Source: Gammaproteobacteria bacterium
GTDB lineage: Bacteria; Pseudomonadota; Gammaproteobacteria; Pseudomonadales; Ketobacteraceae
Assembly: GCA_013178375.1 (NCBI GenBank)
Contig: JABLXQ010000011.1
Span: 83,267 to 147,266, forward strand
Length of the DNA stretch: 64,000 bases
Reading direction: 5' to 3'
Both the position numbers and the translations under genes were made by a program. Under the pieces are notes generated by a model. The model saw only the letters and a program-made list of their open reading frames with translations, searched no databases and was not told the DNA's origin. Shown in pieces: positions 57,443-64,000 of the stretch (position 1 is its first letter; every line of letters starts with the position of its first letter).

Positions 57443-57862
57443 CTACTTGATGACTTTCAGTGAGGGCTTGCCCGCAGGCTTCGGCCGGGCTGCATCTCCA
57501 TCGGACGCACCGCCAGAACCACCGGACTCCGGCGGTGGCATTTCATTTTCATCGAAGAACATGCCCTTGCCATTTTCCTTGGCATAGATCGCCAGAATCG
57601 CCCCAATCGGCACGTACAGATTGCGTGCCTGACCACCGAAACGGGCGGAAAACTCCACCCTGTCATTGGCCATATGCAGATTACGGATGGCGGAGGGCGC
57701 CAGATTCAGAATGATGCGACCGTCCTTGATATATTCCAGCGGCACCTGTGCCGCTGGATAGCTGGCATTGACCAGCAGGTAGGGAGTCAGATTGTTGTCC
57801 AGTATCCACTCATAAACCGCCCTCACGAAGTAGGGTCGACTCGGCGTCATCACCTGGCTCAT
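57443..57862 (-). CDS. sspB: ClpXP protease specificity-enhancing factor SspB
   Basis: Adaptor (139 aa) that brings ssrA-tagged proteins to ClpXP. The folded part (about 1-105) has RPYFVRAVYEWILDN, the VPLEYIKDGRIILNLAPSAI strands and FGGQARNLYVPIGAILAIYA. An acidic and Gly/Pro-rich linker leads to the ClpX-binding tail PSLKVIK. The ATG at 57862 has GGAAGGG at good distance; a GTG two codons upstream is weaker. Follows sspA by 36 bases. Confidence 0.96.
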   Translation of the reverse strand: MSQVMTPSRPYFVRAVYEWILDNNLTPYLLVNASYPAAQVPLEYIKDGRIILNLAPSAIRNLHMANDRVEFSARFGGQARNLYVPIGAILAIYAKENGKGMFFDENEMPPPESGGSGGASDGDAARPKPAGKPSLKVIK

Positions 57863-57898
57863 CTGCACATCCCTTCCGCAGCCATCAGATCGTGTTGA

Positions 57899-58531
57899 TC
57901 AGAGACGCATTTCGCGTTCGGCGTCAGACAGACTGGCCTGGAAAGAGTCACGGCGAAACAGACGCTCGGAGTAAGCCAGCAGGTTACCGCACTTGGACTT
58001 CTGCAGTTCGATGCCCATGACCGGCAAGCGCCACAGAATGGCAGCAACGCAACAATCCACCAGCGTGAAGTCATCGCTCATGAAGTAGGGCTTTTCCGCA
58101 AAGATGCCGTCAATCGCAATCAGGCTCTCGGTCAGCTCCTTGCGCATCTTGTTCAGTACAGCTTCCTTTTCCTTGCCCAGCATCAGCGCATCCACATTGC
58201 CACACCAGTCGCGATGAATGCGGTGCATCAGCAGGCGGCTGCGGGCGCGCTCCACCGGATACACCGGCAGCAGCGGCGGATGAGGAAAGCGCTCATCCAG
58301 ATATTCCATCATGATGTTGGGCTCGTAGAGGGTCAGCTCACGATCCACCAGCGTCGGCAATTCGTTATACGGATTGAGCGTCGCCAGATCTTCCGGCTTG
58401 TCGGCCGGGTCAACATCCAGCACATCCACGGCCACCCCTTTCTCCGCCAGCACGATGCGGACGCGATGGCTGTAGTGGTCAGATCCATCTGAGAAAAACG
58501 TCATAGAAGAACGTTTAGCGATGACACCCAT
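57899..58531 (-). CDS. sspA: stringent starvation protein A
   Basis: GST-fold RNA-polymerase-associated protein (210 aa). N-terminal thioredoxin-like domain with DHYSHRVRIVLAEKG, DLATLNPYNELPTLVDRELTLYEPN and IMMEYLDERFPHPPL, then a helical C-domain. It lacks glutathione transferase activity in characterised members and acts on transcription in stress and stationary phase. GGAGTGA precedes the ATG. sspA-sspB follow the bc1 genes after a terminator, as in Pseudomonas. Confidence 0.96.
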   Translation of the reverse strand: MGVIAKRSSMTFFSDGSDHYSHRVRIVLAEKGVAVDVLDVDPADKPEDLATLNPYNELPTLVDRELTLYEPNIMMEYLDERFPHPPLLPVYPVERARSRLLMHRIHRDWCGNVDALMLGKEKEAVLNKMRKELTESLIAIDGIFAEKPYFMSDDFTLVDCCVAAILWRLPVMGIELQKSKCGNLLAYSERLFRRDSFQASLSDAEREMRL

Positions 58532-58604
58532 GTAATTTTCACTCCAGCAACGAATCAATCGAAAGGGTTGGCTCAACCCTTGTCTTTCCTGACGCCTAGA
58601 AAGC

Positions 58605-58634
58605 ATAAAAGGGCGAAGCACACCGCCCTTTTAT
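58605..58634. terminator. terminator after the cytochrome bc1 genes
   Basis: Perfect 11-bp stem ATAAAAGGGCG / CGCCCTTTTAT (58605-58615 and 58624-58634) with an eight-base loop, 23 bases after the petC stop. The A/T-rich ends make it usable in both directions; only the minus strand is genic here. Confidence 0.8.
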
Positions 58635-58657
58635 CCGGCTTCCTTCCACCCGGTCGG

Positions 58658-59314
58658 TCAGTGGATATCTTTCCAGTATTCACGATTCAGGAAATACACC
58701 GGGATCGCAAAGATCGCCAGGAAAATCAGAACCCACACGCCGATACGCTCACGCTCGGCACGGATAGGTTCGGCCATGTACACCATGAAGTTGGTCAGGT
58801 CCGCCATGGCTTCCTTGAAGGCTTTTTCGCCCAGCGATTTTTCCATGGCCGACAGCACATGAGGCATGCCCACATCCGGAAACACGTGGTTGTTCACTTT
58901 CCAGGGACGCTTTTCATCCGCATAGAAACCAATCAGGTACGAGTAAACCCAGTCGGGACCCCGCAAACGGGCTTCCAGGGTCAGATCCGGCGGCGCGGCT
59001 CCGAACCACTTTTTCGCCAGATCGGCAGGAATTGCCGAACGCATCGGCTCGCCCACTTTGTCGCTGGTGAACATCAGGTTGTGCTTCAGGATGTCGACAG
59101 GAATTTCCAGATCCATCGCCATGCGCTCGTAGCGCATGTACTGGGCAGAGTGACAACCCAGACAATTGTTGATGAAAATCTGGGCGCCCCTTTGCAGGGA
59201 CACCTTGTCATCCATGTTGATCGGGGCAGTGGTGAGCTGAGGCTCCGCGCCACCAGCAGCCTGCGCCAGGACAGGCAAACACATCATCACCAAGACTGAA
59301 AGCAACTTGTTCAT
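58658..59314 (-). CDS. petC: ubiquinol-cytochrome c reductase, cytochrome c1
   Basis: Cytochrome c1 of complex III (218 aa). Signal peptide about 1-19, heme-binding CLGCH (51-55), YMRYERMAMDLEIP, the GAAPPDLTLEARLRGPDWVYSYL segment, and a C-terminal membrane anchor (about 193-211). A Met axial ligand is expected near VGMPHVLS. The ATG shares one base with the petB stop (TGATG), as between petA and petB. Confidence 0.97.
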   Translation of the reverse strand: MNKLLSVLVMMCLPVLAQAAGGAEPQLTTAPINMDDKVSLQRGAQIFINNCLGCHSAQYMRYERMAMDLEIPVDILKHNLMFTSDKVGEPMRSAIPADLAKKWFGAAPPDLTLEARLRGPDWVYSYLIGFYADEKRPWKVNNHVFPDVGMPHVLSAMEKSLGEKAFKEAMADLTNFMVYMAEPIRAERERIGVWVLIFLAIFAIPVYFLNREYWKDIH

Positions 59315-60570
59315 CAGTGTCCCATCCTTACGCGTGCAGGTACCGGCTTGCAGGTTTCTTTTGATGTCCAGAACGGCATCAAAATGAAATAGGCGAAATA
59401 GAACGCTGTACACAGCTGCCCCATTGCCCGGTAGGTGATTTCGAAGGGAACGAACTCAACATGCAGATCCGGCTGCTTGACGCCGCAGATACCCAGAATC
59501 ACGAACGCCACGGCGAACAGCATCAACATCACCTTGCTGATGATGCCCTTGTAACGAATGGACTTGACCGGGCTGCGATCCAGCCAGGGCAGCACAAACA
59601 GAATGGCAATCGCGGCACCCATCGCAATAACGCCCATCAGCTTGTCGGGAATGGCCCGCAGGATGGCGTAGAAAGGCGTGAAGTACCAAACGGGTGCAAT
59701 ATGAGCAGGCGTCTTCAGCGGGTTGGCTGGCTCAAAGTTGGGTTTCTCCAAGAAGTAGCCGCCGCCATCGGGGAAGAAGAACACGATGGTGAGGAACACC
59801 GCCAGGAACACGACCACGCCCACGATATCGTGCACGGTGTAATAAGGATGGAAGGGAATGCCGTCCAGCGGAATACCGTCTTCACCCTTCAACTTCTTGA
59901 TATCAACACCATCGGGGTTATTCGAACCCACTTCATGCAGGGCAATGATGTGCAACACAACCAGCGCCAGGATCACAATCGGCAATGCCACCACGTGCAG
60001 GGCAAAGAAGCGGTTCAGCGTTATGCCGGACAGCAGGTAGTCGCCTCGAATCCATTCCATCAGCGCCTCGCCCACATAGGGAATCGCGCCAAACAGGGAG
60101 ATGATGACCTGGGCACCCCAATAGGACATCTGGCCCCAGGGCAACAGGTAACCCATGAAACCTTCCGCCATCAGCGCCAGGTAGATCAGCATGCCGAAGA
60201 TCCACACCAGCTCGCGGGGAGCACGGTACGAACCGTACATCATGCCGCGGAACATGTGCAGATAGACCACAGCGAAGAATGCGGAGGCGCCGGTGGAATG
60301 CAGATAACGCAACAGCCAGCCGTATTCCACGTCGCGCATCATGTTCATCTCAACCGATGCGAAAGCGCCGTCACCGGTGGGGTTGTACATCATGGTCAGC
60401 CAGATGCCGGTCAGCAGCTGGTTAACCAGCACCAGCATGGCCAGGGAACCGAAGAAGTACCAGAAGTTGAAGTTCTTAGGAGCATAGTATTTGCTCATAT
60501 GCTCTTCGAACATCTTGGTCGCGGGGAAGCGGGCGTCAACCCAGCCCATCATGCTCTGAAACATGTTCAT
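59314..60570 (-). CDS. petB: ubiquinol-cytochrome c reductase, cytochrome b
   Basis: Di-heme cytochrome b (418 aa, eight helices). NFWYFFGSLAMLVLVNQLLTG, LLRYLHSTGASAFFAVVYLHM with the paired His ligands, GYLLPWGQMSYWGAQV, LNRFFALHVVALPIVILALVVLH with the second pair, the Qo motif as PEWY-like APVWYFTPFY, and HPYYTVHD are all seen. The APVWYF form replaces the common PEWYF in the usual place; this is a variant and not a loss of the Tyr. Confidence 0.97.
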   Translation of the reverse strand: MNMFQSMMGWVDARFPATKMFEEHMSKYYAPKNFNFWYFFGSLAMLVLVNQLLTGIWLTMMYNPTGDGAFASVEMNMMRDVEYGWLLRYLHSTGASAFFAVVYLHMFRGMMYGSYRAPRELVWIFGMLIYLALMAEGFMGYLLPWGQMSYWGAQVIISLFGAIPYVGEALMEWIRGDYLLSGITLNRFFALHVVALPIVILALVVLHIIALHEVGSNNPDGVDIKKLKGEDGIPLDGIPFHPYYTVHDIVGVVVFLAVFLTIVFFFPDGGGYFLEKPNFEPANPLKTPAHIAPVWYFTPFYAILRAIPDKLMGVIAMGAAIAILFVLPWLDRSPVKSIRYKGIISKVMLMLFAVAFVILGICGVKQPDLHVEFVPFEITYRAMGQLCTAFYFAYFILMPFWTSKETCKPVPARVRMGH

Positions 60571-61169
60571 CAGGCTGCCTCCCCGTCTTCGCCGATCTTG
60601 ATCAGCGTGTCACTCATGAAGTAGTACGGCGGCACCTCAAGGTTGAGGGGTGCCGGAACGGACTTGTACACACGCCCCGAAAGGTCAAACTTGGAACCGT
60701 GACAGGGACAGAAGAAACCACCAATCCAGTCTGCGCCCAGATCCGCAGGAGCCACTTCAGGCCGATACAGGGGAGAACAGCCCAGGTGGGTACACAACCC
60801 CTTCAGCACCACGATCTCACCGCGATCCTGACGGGCGCGGGCCTGGTTCTTGGCATATTCGGGTTGCTTGCTTTCATCGGAGGCGGGATCGCGCAGACTT
60901 TCTTCTAATTTTGTCAGACTGGACATGGCCTCTGGCGAACGGCGCAGAATCCAGACTGGCTGACCGCGCCATTCCACAGTCATGCGCTGACCCACTTCCA
61001 GTTTGCTGATATCAGCGATGACCGGCGCGCCGGCTGTTCTTGCTTTGGCACTCGGCTGCCAAGATTGCACAAAGGGCACTGCTGCACCCACGGCGCCGAT
61101 GGCGCCGACTGCAGAGGTGGCTCCAATCAGGAACCGCCGCCGTCCCTCATTCACGCCGTCAGAACTCAT
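60570..61169 (-). CDS. petA: ubiquinol-cytochrome c reductase, Rieske iron-sulfur subunit
   Basis: Rieske protein (199 aa). Twin-arginine-like N-terminus GRRRFLIGATSAVG with the membrane helix (about 12-35) that stays as anchor. The [2Fe-2S] ligands are CTHLGC (Cys126, His128, with Cys131) and CPCH (Cys154, Cys156, His157); Cys131 and Cys156 would form the structural disulfide. First gene of petA-petB-petC. Confidence 0.97.
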   Translation of the reverse strand: MSSDGVNEGRRRFLIGATSAVGAIGAVGAAVPFVQSWQPSAKARTAGAPVIADISKLEVGQRMTVEWRGQPVWILRRSPEAMSSLTKLEESLRDPASDESKQPEYAKNQARARQDRGEIVVLKGLCTHLGCSPLYRPEVAPADLGADWIGGFFCPCHGSKFDLSGRVYKSVPAPLNLEVPPYYFMSDTLIKIGEDGEAA

Positions 61170-61319
61170 TCAGTTTCTCTCCCCATCAGTACCAAGAACA
61201 GCAGGCCTTTCAGCAGACACAACTGCCCCATACCCATAATTTGAAACGCCGCAAATAGTAATGAAATTACAAGGGAGTTACAAGGAAAGCTTTAGCGCGC
61301 AAACATCGGCGCCACAAAC

Positions 61320-61354
61320 AAAAACGCCCGAATGGAAACCATCCGGGCGTTTTT
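61320..61354. terminator. bidirectional terminator between rpsI and petA
   Basis: 16-base arms at 61320-61335 and 61339-61354 with one mismatch, a GC-rich core CGCCCG/CGGGCG and a three-base loop, flanked by AAAAA and TTTTT so that it works on either strand. It ends rplM-rpsI transcription 29 bases after the rpsI stop. Confidence 0.9.
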
Positions 61355-61382
61355 GATACAGCCTGTTTTTCGCGCAATAATA

Positions 61383-61769
61383 TCAGCGCTTGGAGTATTG
61401 CGGACGCTTGCGCGCCTTGCGCAGACCCACTTTCTTCCGTTCAACTTCGCGGGAATCACGGGTTACGAAACCGGCCTTGCGCAGAGTGGAGCGCAGAGTT
61501 TCATCGTGATCCATCAGGGCGCGGGTGATACCGTGGCGGATCGCACCGGCCTGACCACTACCGCCGCCACCGGCAACGGTTACATAGATGTCGAACTTGT
61601 CCAGCGCCTGCACCAGCTCCAGCGGCTGACGTACCACCATGCGGGCGGTTTCACGACCGAAATAGGTGTCCAGCGAACGACCGTTGATGGAGATAGCGCC
61701 CGTACCGGGCTTCAGGAACACACGGGCGGTTGCAGTTTTGCGACGGCCTGTACCGTAATTAGTTTCCAC
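61383..61769 (-). CDS. rpsI: 30S ribosomal protein S9
   Basis: S9 (128 aa). [55 protein letters not shown] and the C-terminal KKRPQYSKR, which reaches the decoding centre, are all canonical. Follows rplM by 20 bases. Confidence 0.98.
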   Translation of the reverse strand: METNYGTGRRKTATARVFLKPGTGAISINGRSLDTYFGRETARMVVRQPLELVQALDKFDIYVTVAGGGGSGQAGAIRHGITRALMDHDETLRSTLRKAGFVTRDSREVERKKVGLRKARKRPQYSKR

Positions 61770-61789
61770 GATTCTGCCTTCCGTTATGA

Positions 61790-62221
61790 TTACAGAGCCA
61801 ATTCTTTGGGCTGTTGAGCAGTATGGGGATGCTCAGGACCCGCATAAACTTTCAGCTTGCGCAGCATGGCGCGGCCCAGCGGATTACGGGGCATCATGCC
61901 CTTCACTGCCTTTTCAATCGCCTGCTGGGGCTTCTTGACCATCAGTTTTTCGAAGCTGATTTCCTTGATACCACCAGGATATTCGGTGTGGTGGTAGTAA
62001 ATCTTGTCGGTGCGCTTGCTGCCAGTTACCTGCACCTTTTCAGCGTTCACGACGACGATGTAGTCGCCAGTGTCAACGTGGGGGGTGTAGATTGGCTTGT
62101 GCTTGCCACGCAGGTGCCTGGCGATTTCGGTTGCCAGTCGACCCAAAGTTTTGCCGCTTGCATCGACAACGTACCAGTCACGTTCTACCGATTCTGGTTT
62201 TGCGCTAATCGTTGTTTTCAT
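61790..62221 (-). CDS. rplM: 50S ribosomal protein L13
   Basis: L13 (143 aa). [55 protein letters not shown] and [14 protein letters not shown] are canonical. First gene of the rplM-rpsI operon; a promoter with 17-base spacing lies 62 bases upstream, leaving a leader of about 55 bases that could hold autoregulatory structure. Confidence 0.98.
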   Translation of the reverse strand: MKTTISAKPESVERDWYVVDASGKTLGRLATEIARHLRGKHKPIYTPHVDTGDYIVVVNAEKVQVTGSKRTDKIYYHHTEYPGGIKEISFEKLMVKKPQQAIEKAVKGMMPRNPLGRAMLRKLKVYAGPEHPHTAQQPKELAL

Positions 62222-62494
62222 TGAATCTGCCCTAGGAACACACTCTAAACCGAGGTCTGCCCGTCAATTTTAAAGAGCGCGAATACTACCCAAGCCGCCC
62301 CCTCTTGACAAGCAATTTCAGGGACAGAATGAGTGATCGCACTGATTTGACGAACTGTTGCGCCAATCAATGGCCATTTTTGATACGACTGTAACGGGGT
62401 TGCAGAAGTCTAGCAGAATCAATCTTCAAGACCAGCAGTTTTTGCCGGATCGATGCCAGAACCCCGAATTTAAGATCAGCGCCCCCTGCCGTGA
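62222..62494. other. intergenic region between rplM and the heme d1 gene
   Basis: 273 bases holding the rplM promoter and leader at its left side. The rest, up to the stop of the heme d1 protein, shows no gene and no clear terminator for that gene. Confidence 0.4.
62283..62311 (-). promoter_or_regulatory. sigma70 promoter of rplM-rpsI
   Basis: -35 TTGTCA (62311-62306) and -10 TAGTAT (62288-62283), spacer 17 bases, minus strand. A G-rich spacer and a GCGC stretch just after the -10 resemble a stringently controlled discriminator. Start of transcription near 62276. Confidence 0.7.
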
Positions 62495-64000
62495 TCAGTG
62501 GCTTGTCCCGGCCTGGTAGCGGGTTTTGTTGTAGACGTTGTACTTGCCGCTGGGCTTTTTCATGGGTATACGCTTGATTTCCTTGAGCGTTTTGCTGTCG
62601 TACACGATGACGGCACCATCGCTGTCCCAGATCGACAGCAGAGCGTAGCGGCCGTCCTTGGTGAATTCCACATGGGCGGCGGTTTTGCCAGGGGCCGGGC
62701 GCAGGGTTTGCCTGATCGTCAGGGTTTCCTTGTCGATGACATGGACGTTCTCTTTATTGGGGCCGAAGAACACATCCACCCAGGCATAGGGGCTGTTGTC
62801 GTGGCTGCGCATGAAGAAACCGGGGCCGAGGGTTTCGATCTGTTTGATCACTTGCCAGTTGCTCATGTCGATGACAGTGACCTTGCCTTCGTTGAGGTGG
62901 GGGGTGGCCAGCACGGTTTTGCCCTGGCTCTGGAAGGTAATGCCGGAGCCCAGGTGGGGCATGCCGCCGAGTGGAATGTCAGCCACCTTGGCGCCACTGG
63001 CCAGATCCAGCACCTGCCCGGTCTTGCCGTCGCGGCTGGCGCCGATCAGGCGGGTGTAGTCCTGATCGAAGAAGAAGTCGTCAAGGTAGTCACCGGTGGC
63101 GATCTTGCGGATCGTCAGACTGCCGTCAGCGGCAGGTTTGTCATAGGGGATTTCCCAGACTTCCTTCAGATCCTTCATGGCGGCGATAAAGCTGTTGCGC
63201 GGTGGCGCGGTGTAGACGGCGCTGACGCGGCTGCCAGCGTCGATTACCTGCAACGGCGCCAGGGTTTCGGCATCCAGGATCACCAGGTTGCGTGGCAGGT
63301 AGTTGGCGGCGATGGCGTAGCGGCCGTCGAAGGACACGGCCAGGTTGCGGGTGTTGATGCCGGCGCGGATCTCGGCCACGGTTTTCAGATTGTAGATGTC
63401 GAACTTGCTGATCCAGCCATCGCGGGAGGCGAAGTAAACGTAGCGGCCGTCGGGGGAATACTTGGGCCCACCGTGCAACGCGAAGCGGGTGGGAAAACGG
63501 TGGATGGGTTCGAATTTCACGCCGTCCAGCAGGGTGGCATGGTGATCGCCCAGCTCCACCACGATGAACAGGTTGTCCATGTCGGCGCTGAACGCCGGTT
63601 TGTCAGGCAAGGTATTGGGGGCGAAATTGACGATGTGGCTGGACTTGATGTCGGCCAGGGACCAGACCGGTGGCGTCGCCGGTGGCAGGTACACATACGC
63701 CGACAGGGTTTCGATTTCATCCGGGGTGAGTTTGTCGGCGAAGGCTGGCATCTGCGTGGCCGGGCGACCGCTGGCAATCACGGATTTCGCTTCTGCGGGT
63801 TTCAGGCGGGCTAGGTTTTCCGGCAGCAGCGCGGGGCCCATGCCGCCCAGGCGGTTGACGCCATGACAACTGAAACAATGCTGGGCGTAGAGTTTTTCAG
63901 CCAGTGCGACCTGGGCTGGATCGAGCGCCGGCGGAGCTGCAGGTCGAGCGGGCGTGGCGGAGCGAGGTGCTGCTTCAGTGGTGGTAGCGGCCGGGGGCTT
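62495..64000 (-). CDS. nirN: cytochrome c / heme d1 protein, NirN-like (5' partial)
   Basis: Frame open to the right edge (at least 501 codons). The N-terminal part seen is Ala/Pro-rich, then a c-type cytochrome domain with heme site CFSCH (bases 63877-63863) and MPAFADKLTPDEIETLSAYVY. From about 63680 leftwards an eight-bladed beta-propeller of the cytochrome d1 type follows: HGGPKYSPDGRYVYFASRDG, INTRNLAVSFDGRYAI, SRVSAVYTAPP, GMPHLGSGI, GPGFFMRSH and KPSGKYNVYNKTRY near the C-terminus. These resemble NirN, the heme d1 dehydrogenase of denitrifiers, more than the nitrite reductase NirS. Apparent starts such as the ATG at 63841 are internal. Confidence 0.85.
   Translation of the reverse strand, partial: KPPAATTTEAAPRSATPARPAAPPALDPAQVALAEKLYAQHCFSCHGVNRLGGMGPALLPENLARLKPAEAKSVIASGRPATQMPAFADKLTPDEIETLSAYVYLPPATPPVWSLADIKSSHIVNFAPNTLPDKPAFSADMDNLFIVVELGDHHATLLDGVKFEPIHRFPTRFALHGGPKYSPDGRYVYFASRDGWISKFDIYNLKTVAEIRAGINTRNLAVSFDGRYAIAANYLPRNLVILDAETLAPLQVIDAGSRVSAVYTAPPRNSFIAAMKDLKEVWEIPYDKPAADGSLTIRKIATGDYLDDFFFDQDYTRLIGASRDGKTGQVLDLASGAKVADIPLGGMPHLGSGITFQSQGKTVLATPHLNEGKVTVIDMSNWQVIKQIETLGPGFFMRSHDNSPYAWVDVFFGPNKENVHVIDKETLTIRQTLRPAPGKTAAHVEFTKDGRYALLSIWDSDGAVIVYDSKTLKEIKRIPMKKPSGKYNVYNKTRYQAGTSH

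Noticed and set aside
59314..60570. Loss of the Qo-site motif in cytochrome b (APVWYF instead of PEWYF)
   Set aside because: The Trp-Tyr pair is kept and the surrounding sequence is normal; it is a conservative variant seen in the right place, not evidence of a defective enzyme.
62498..63814. Plus-strand open frame of 438 codons opposite the NirN-like gene
   Set aside because: Val/Gly/Asp-rich composition mirrors the minus-strand propeller; no motif.

Overview
The window is a stretch of gammaproteobacterial chromosome made almost wholly of conserved housekeeping genes. I see no insertion sequence, integrase, tRNA or CRISPR array. The order aceF-aceE, ampE-ampD, DUF1631, nadC, pilA-pilBCD, coaE-yacG, argJ, secA, dciA, lpxC-ftsZAQ-mur/fts-mraZ, rsmI-lpoA-yraN-gmhA, sspB-sspA, petCBA and rpsI-rplM matches the layout I know from Pseudomonas and its relatives, so a Pseudomonadales-type or related marine/soil gammaproteobacterium is likely. 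The genus cannot be settled from the sequence.

Bases 1-7930 hold the late half of cobalamin synthesis and salvage: adenosyltransferase (cut by the window start), cobU, cobT, cobC, cobS and cbiZ on the plus strand, cobQ on the minus strand, then cbiB and cobD on the plus strand. Together they convert cobyrinic acid a,c-diamide, cobyric acid or scavenged cobinamide into adenosylcobalamin. No corrin-ring gene is visible.

Bases 7996-12104 are the least conserved part: a two-helix membrane protein of unknown role, a 7TM-GGDEF diguanylate cyclase, a 64-residue DUF6316-like protein, and a phage-lysozyme-like protein that seems to lack its catalytic glutamate. The pyruvate dehydrogenase genes aceF and aceE follow, then ampE-ampD, a DUF1631 protein and nadC.

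Bases 21964-27336 form a type IV pilus locus: two tandem pilin genes separated by a strong hairpin, divergent from pilB-pilC-pilD. Then come coaE-yacG, a Nudix-ThiE fusion with argJ, secA with a clear terminator, an M23 peptidase and dciA.

Bases 35017-52923 are a complete dcw (division and cell wall) cluster on the minus strand. It runs from a sigma70-type promoter and a MraZ operator (three GTGGG repeats at 10-bp spacing plus a fourth) through mraZ, rsmH, ftsL, ftsI, murE, murF, mraY, murD, ftsW, murG, murC, ddlB, ftsQ, ftsA and ftsZ to lpxC. Most junctions overlap by 1-4 bases. lpxC has its own candidate promoter, whose -35 box lies inside an 18-bp palindrome.

Bases 53147-62221 hold the RNase P RNA gene, rsmI, lpoA with yraN in an 89-base overlap, a gmhA/diaA-type SIS protein, sspB-sspA, the three cytochrome bc1 genes, and rpsI-rplM. 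The right edge carries most of a minus-strand cytochrome c / heme d1 protein that resembles NirN. It is the only hint of denitrification or heme d1 metabolism in the window.
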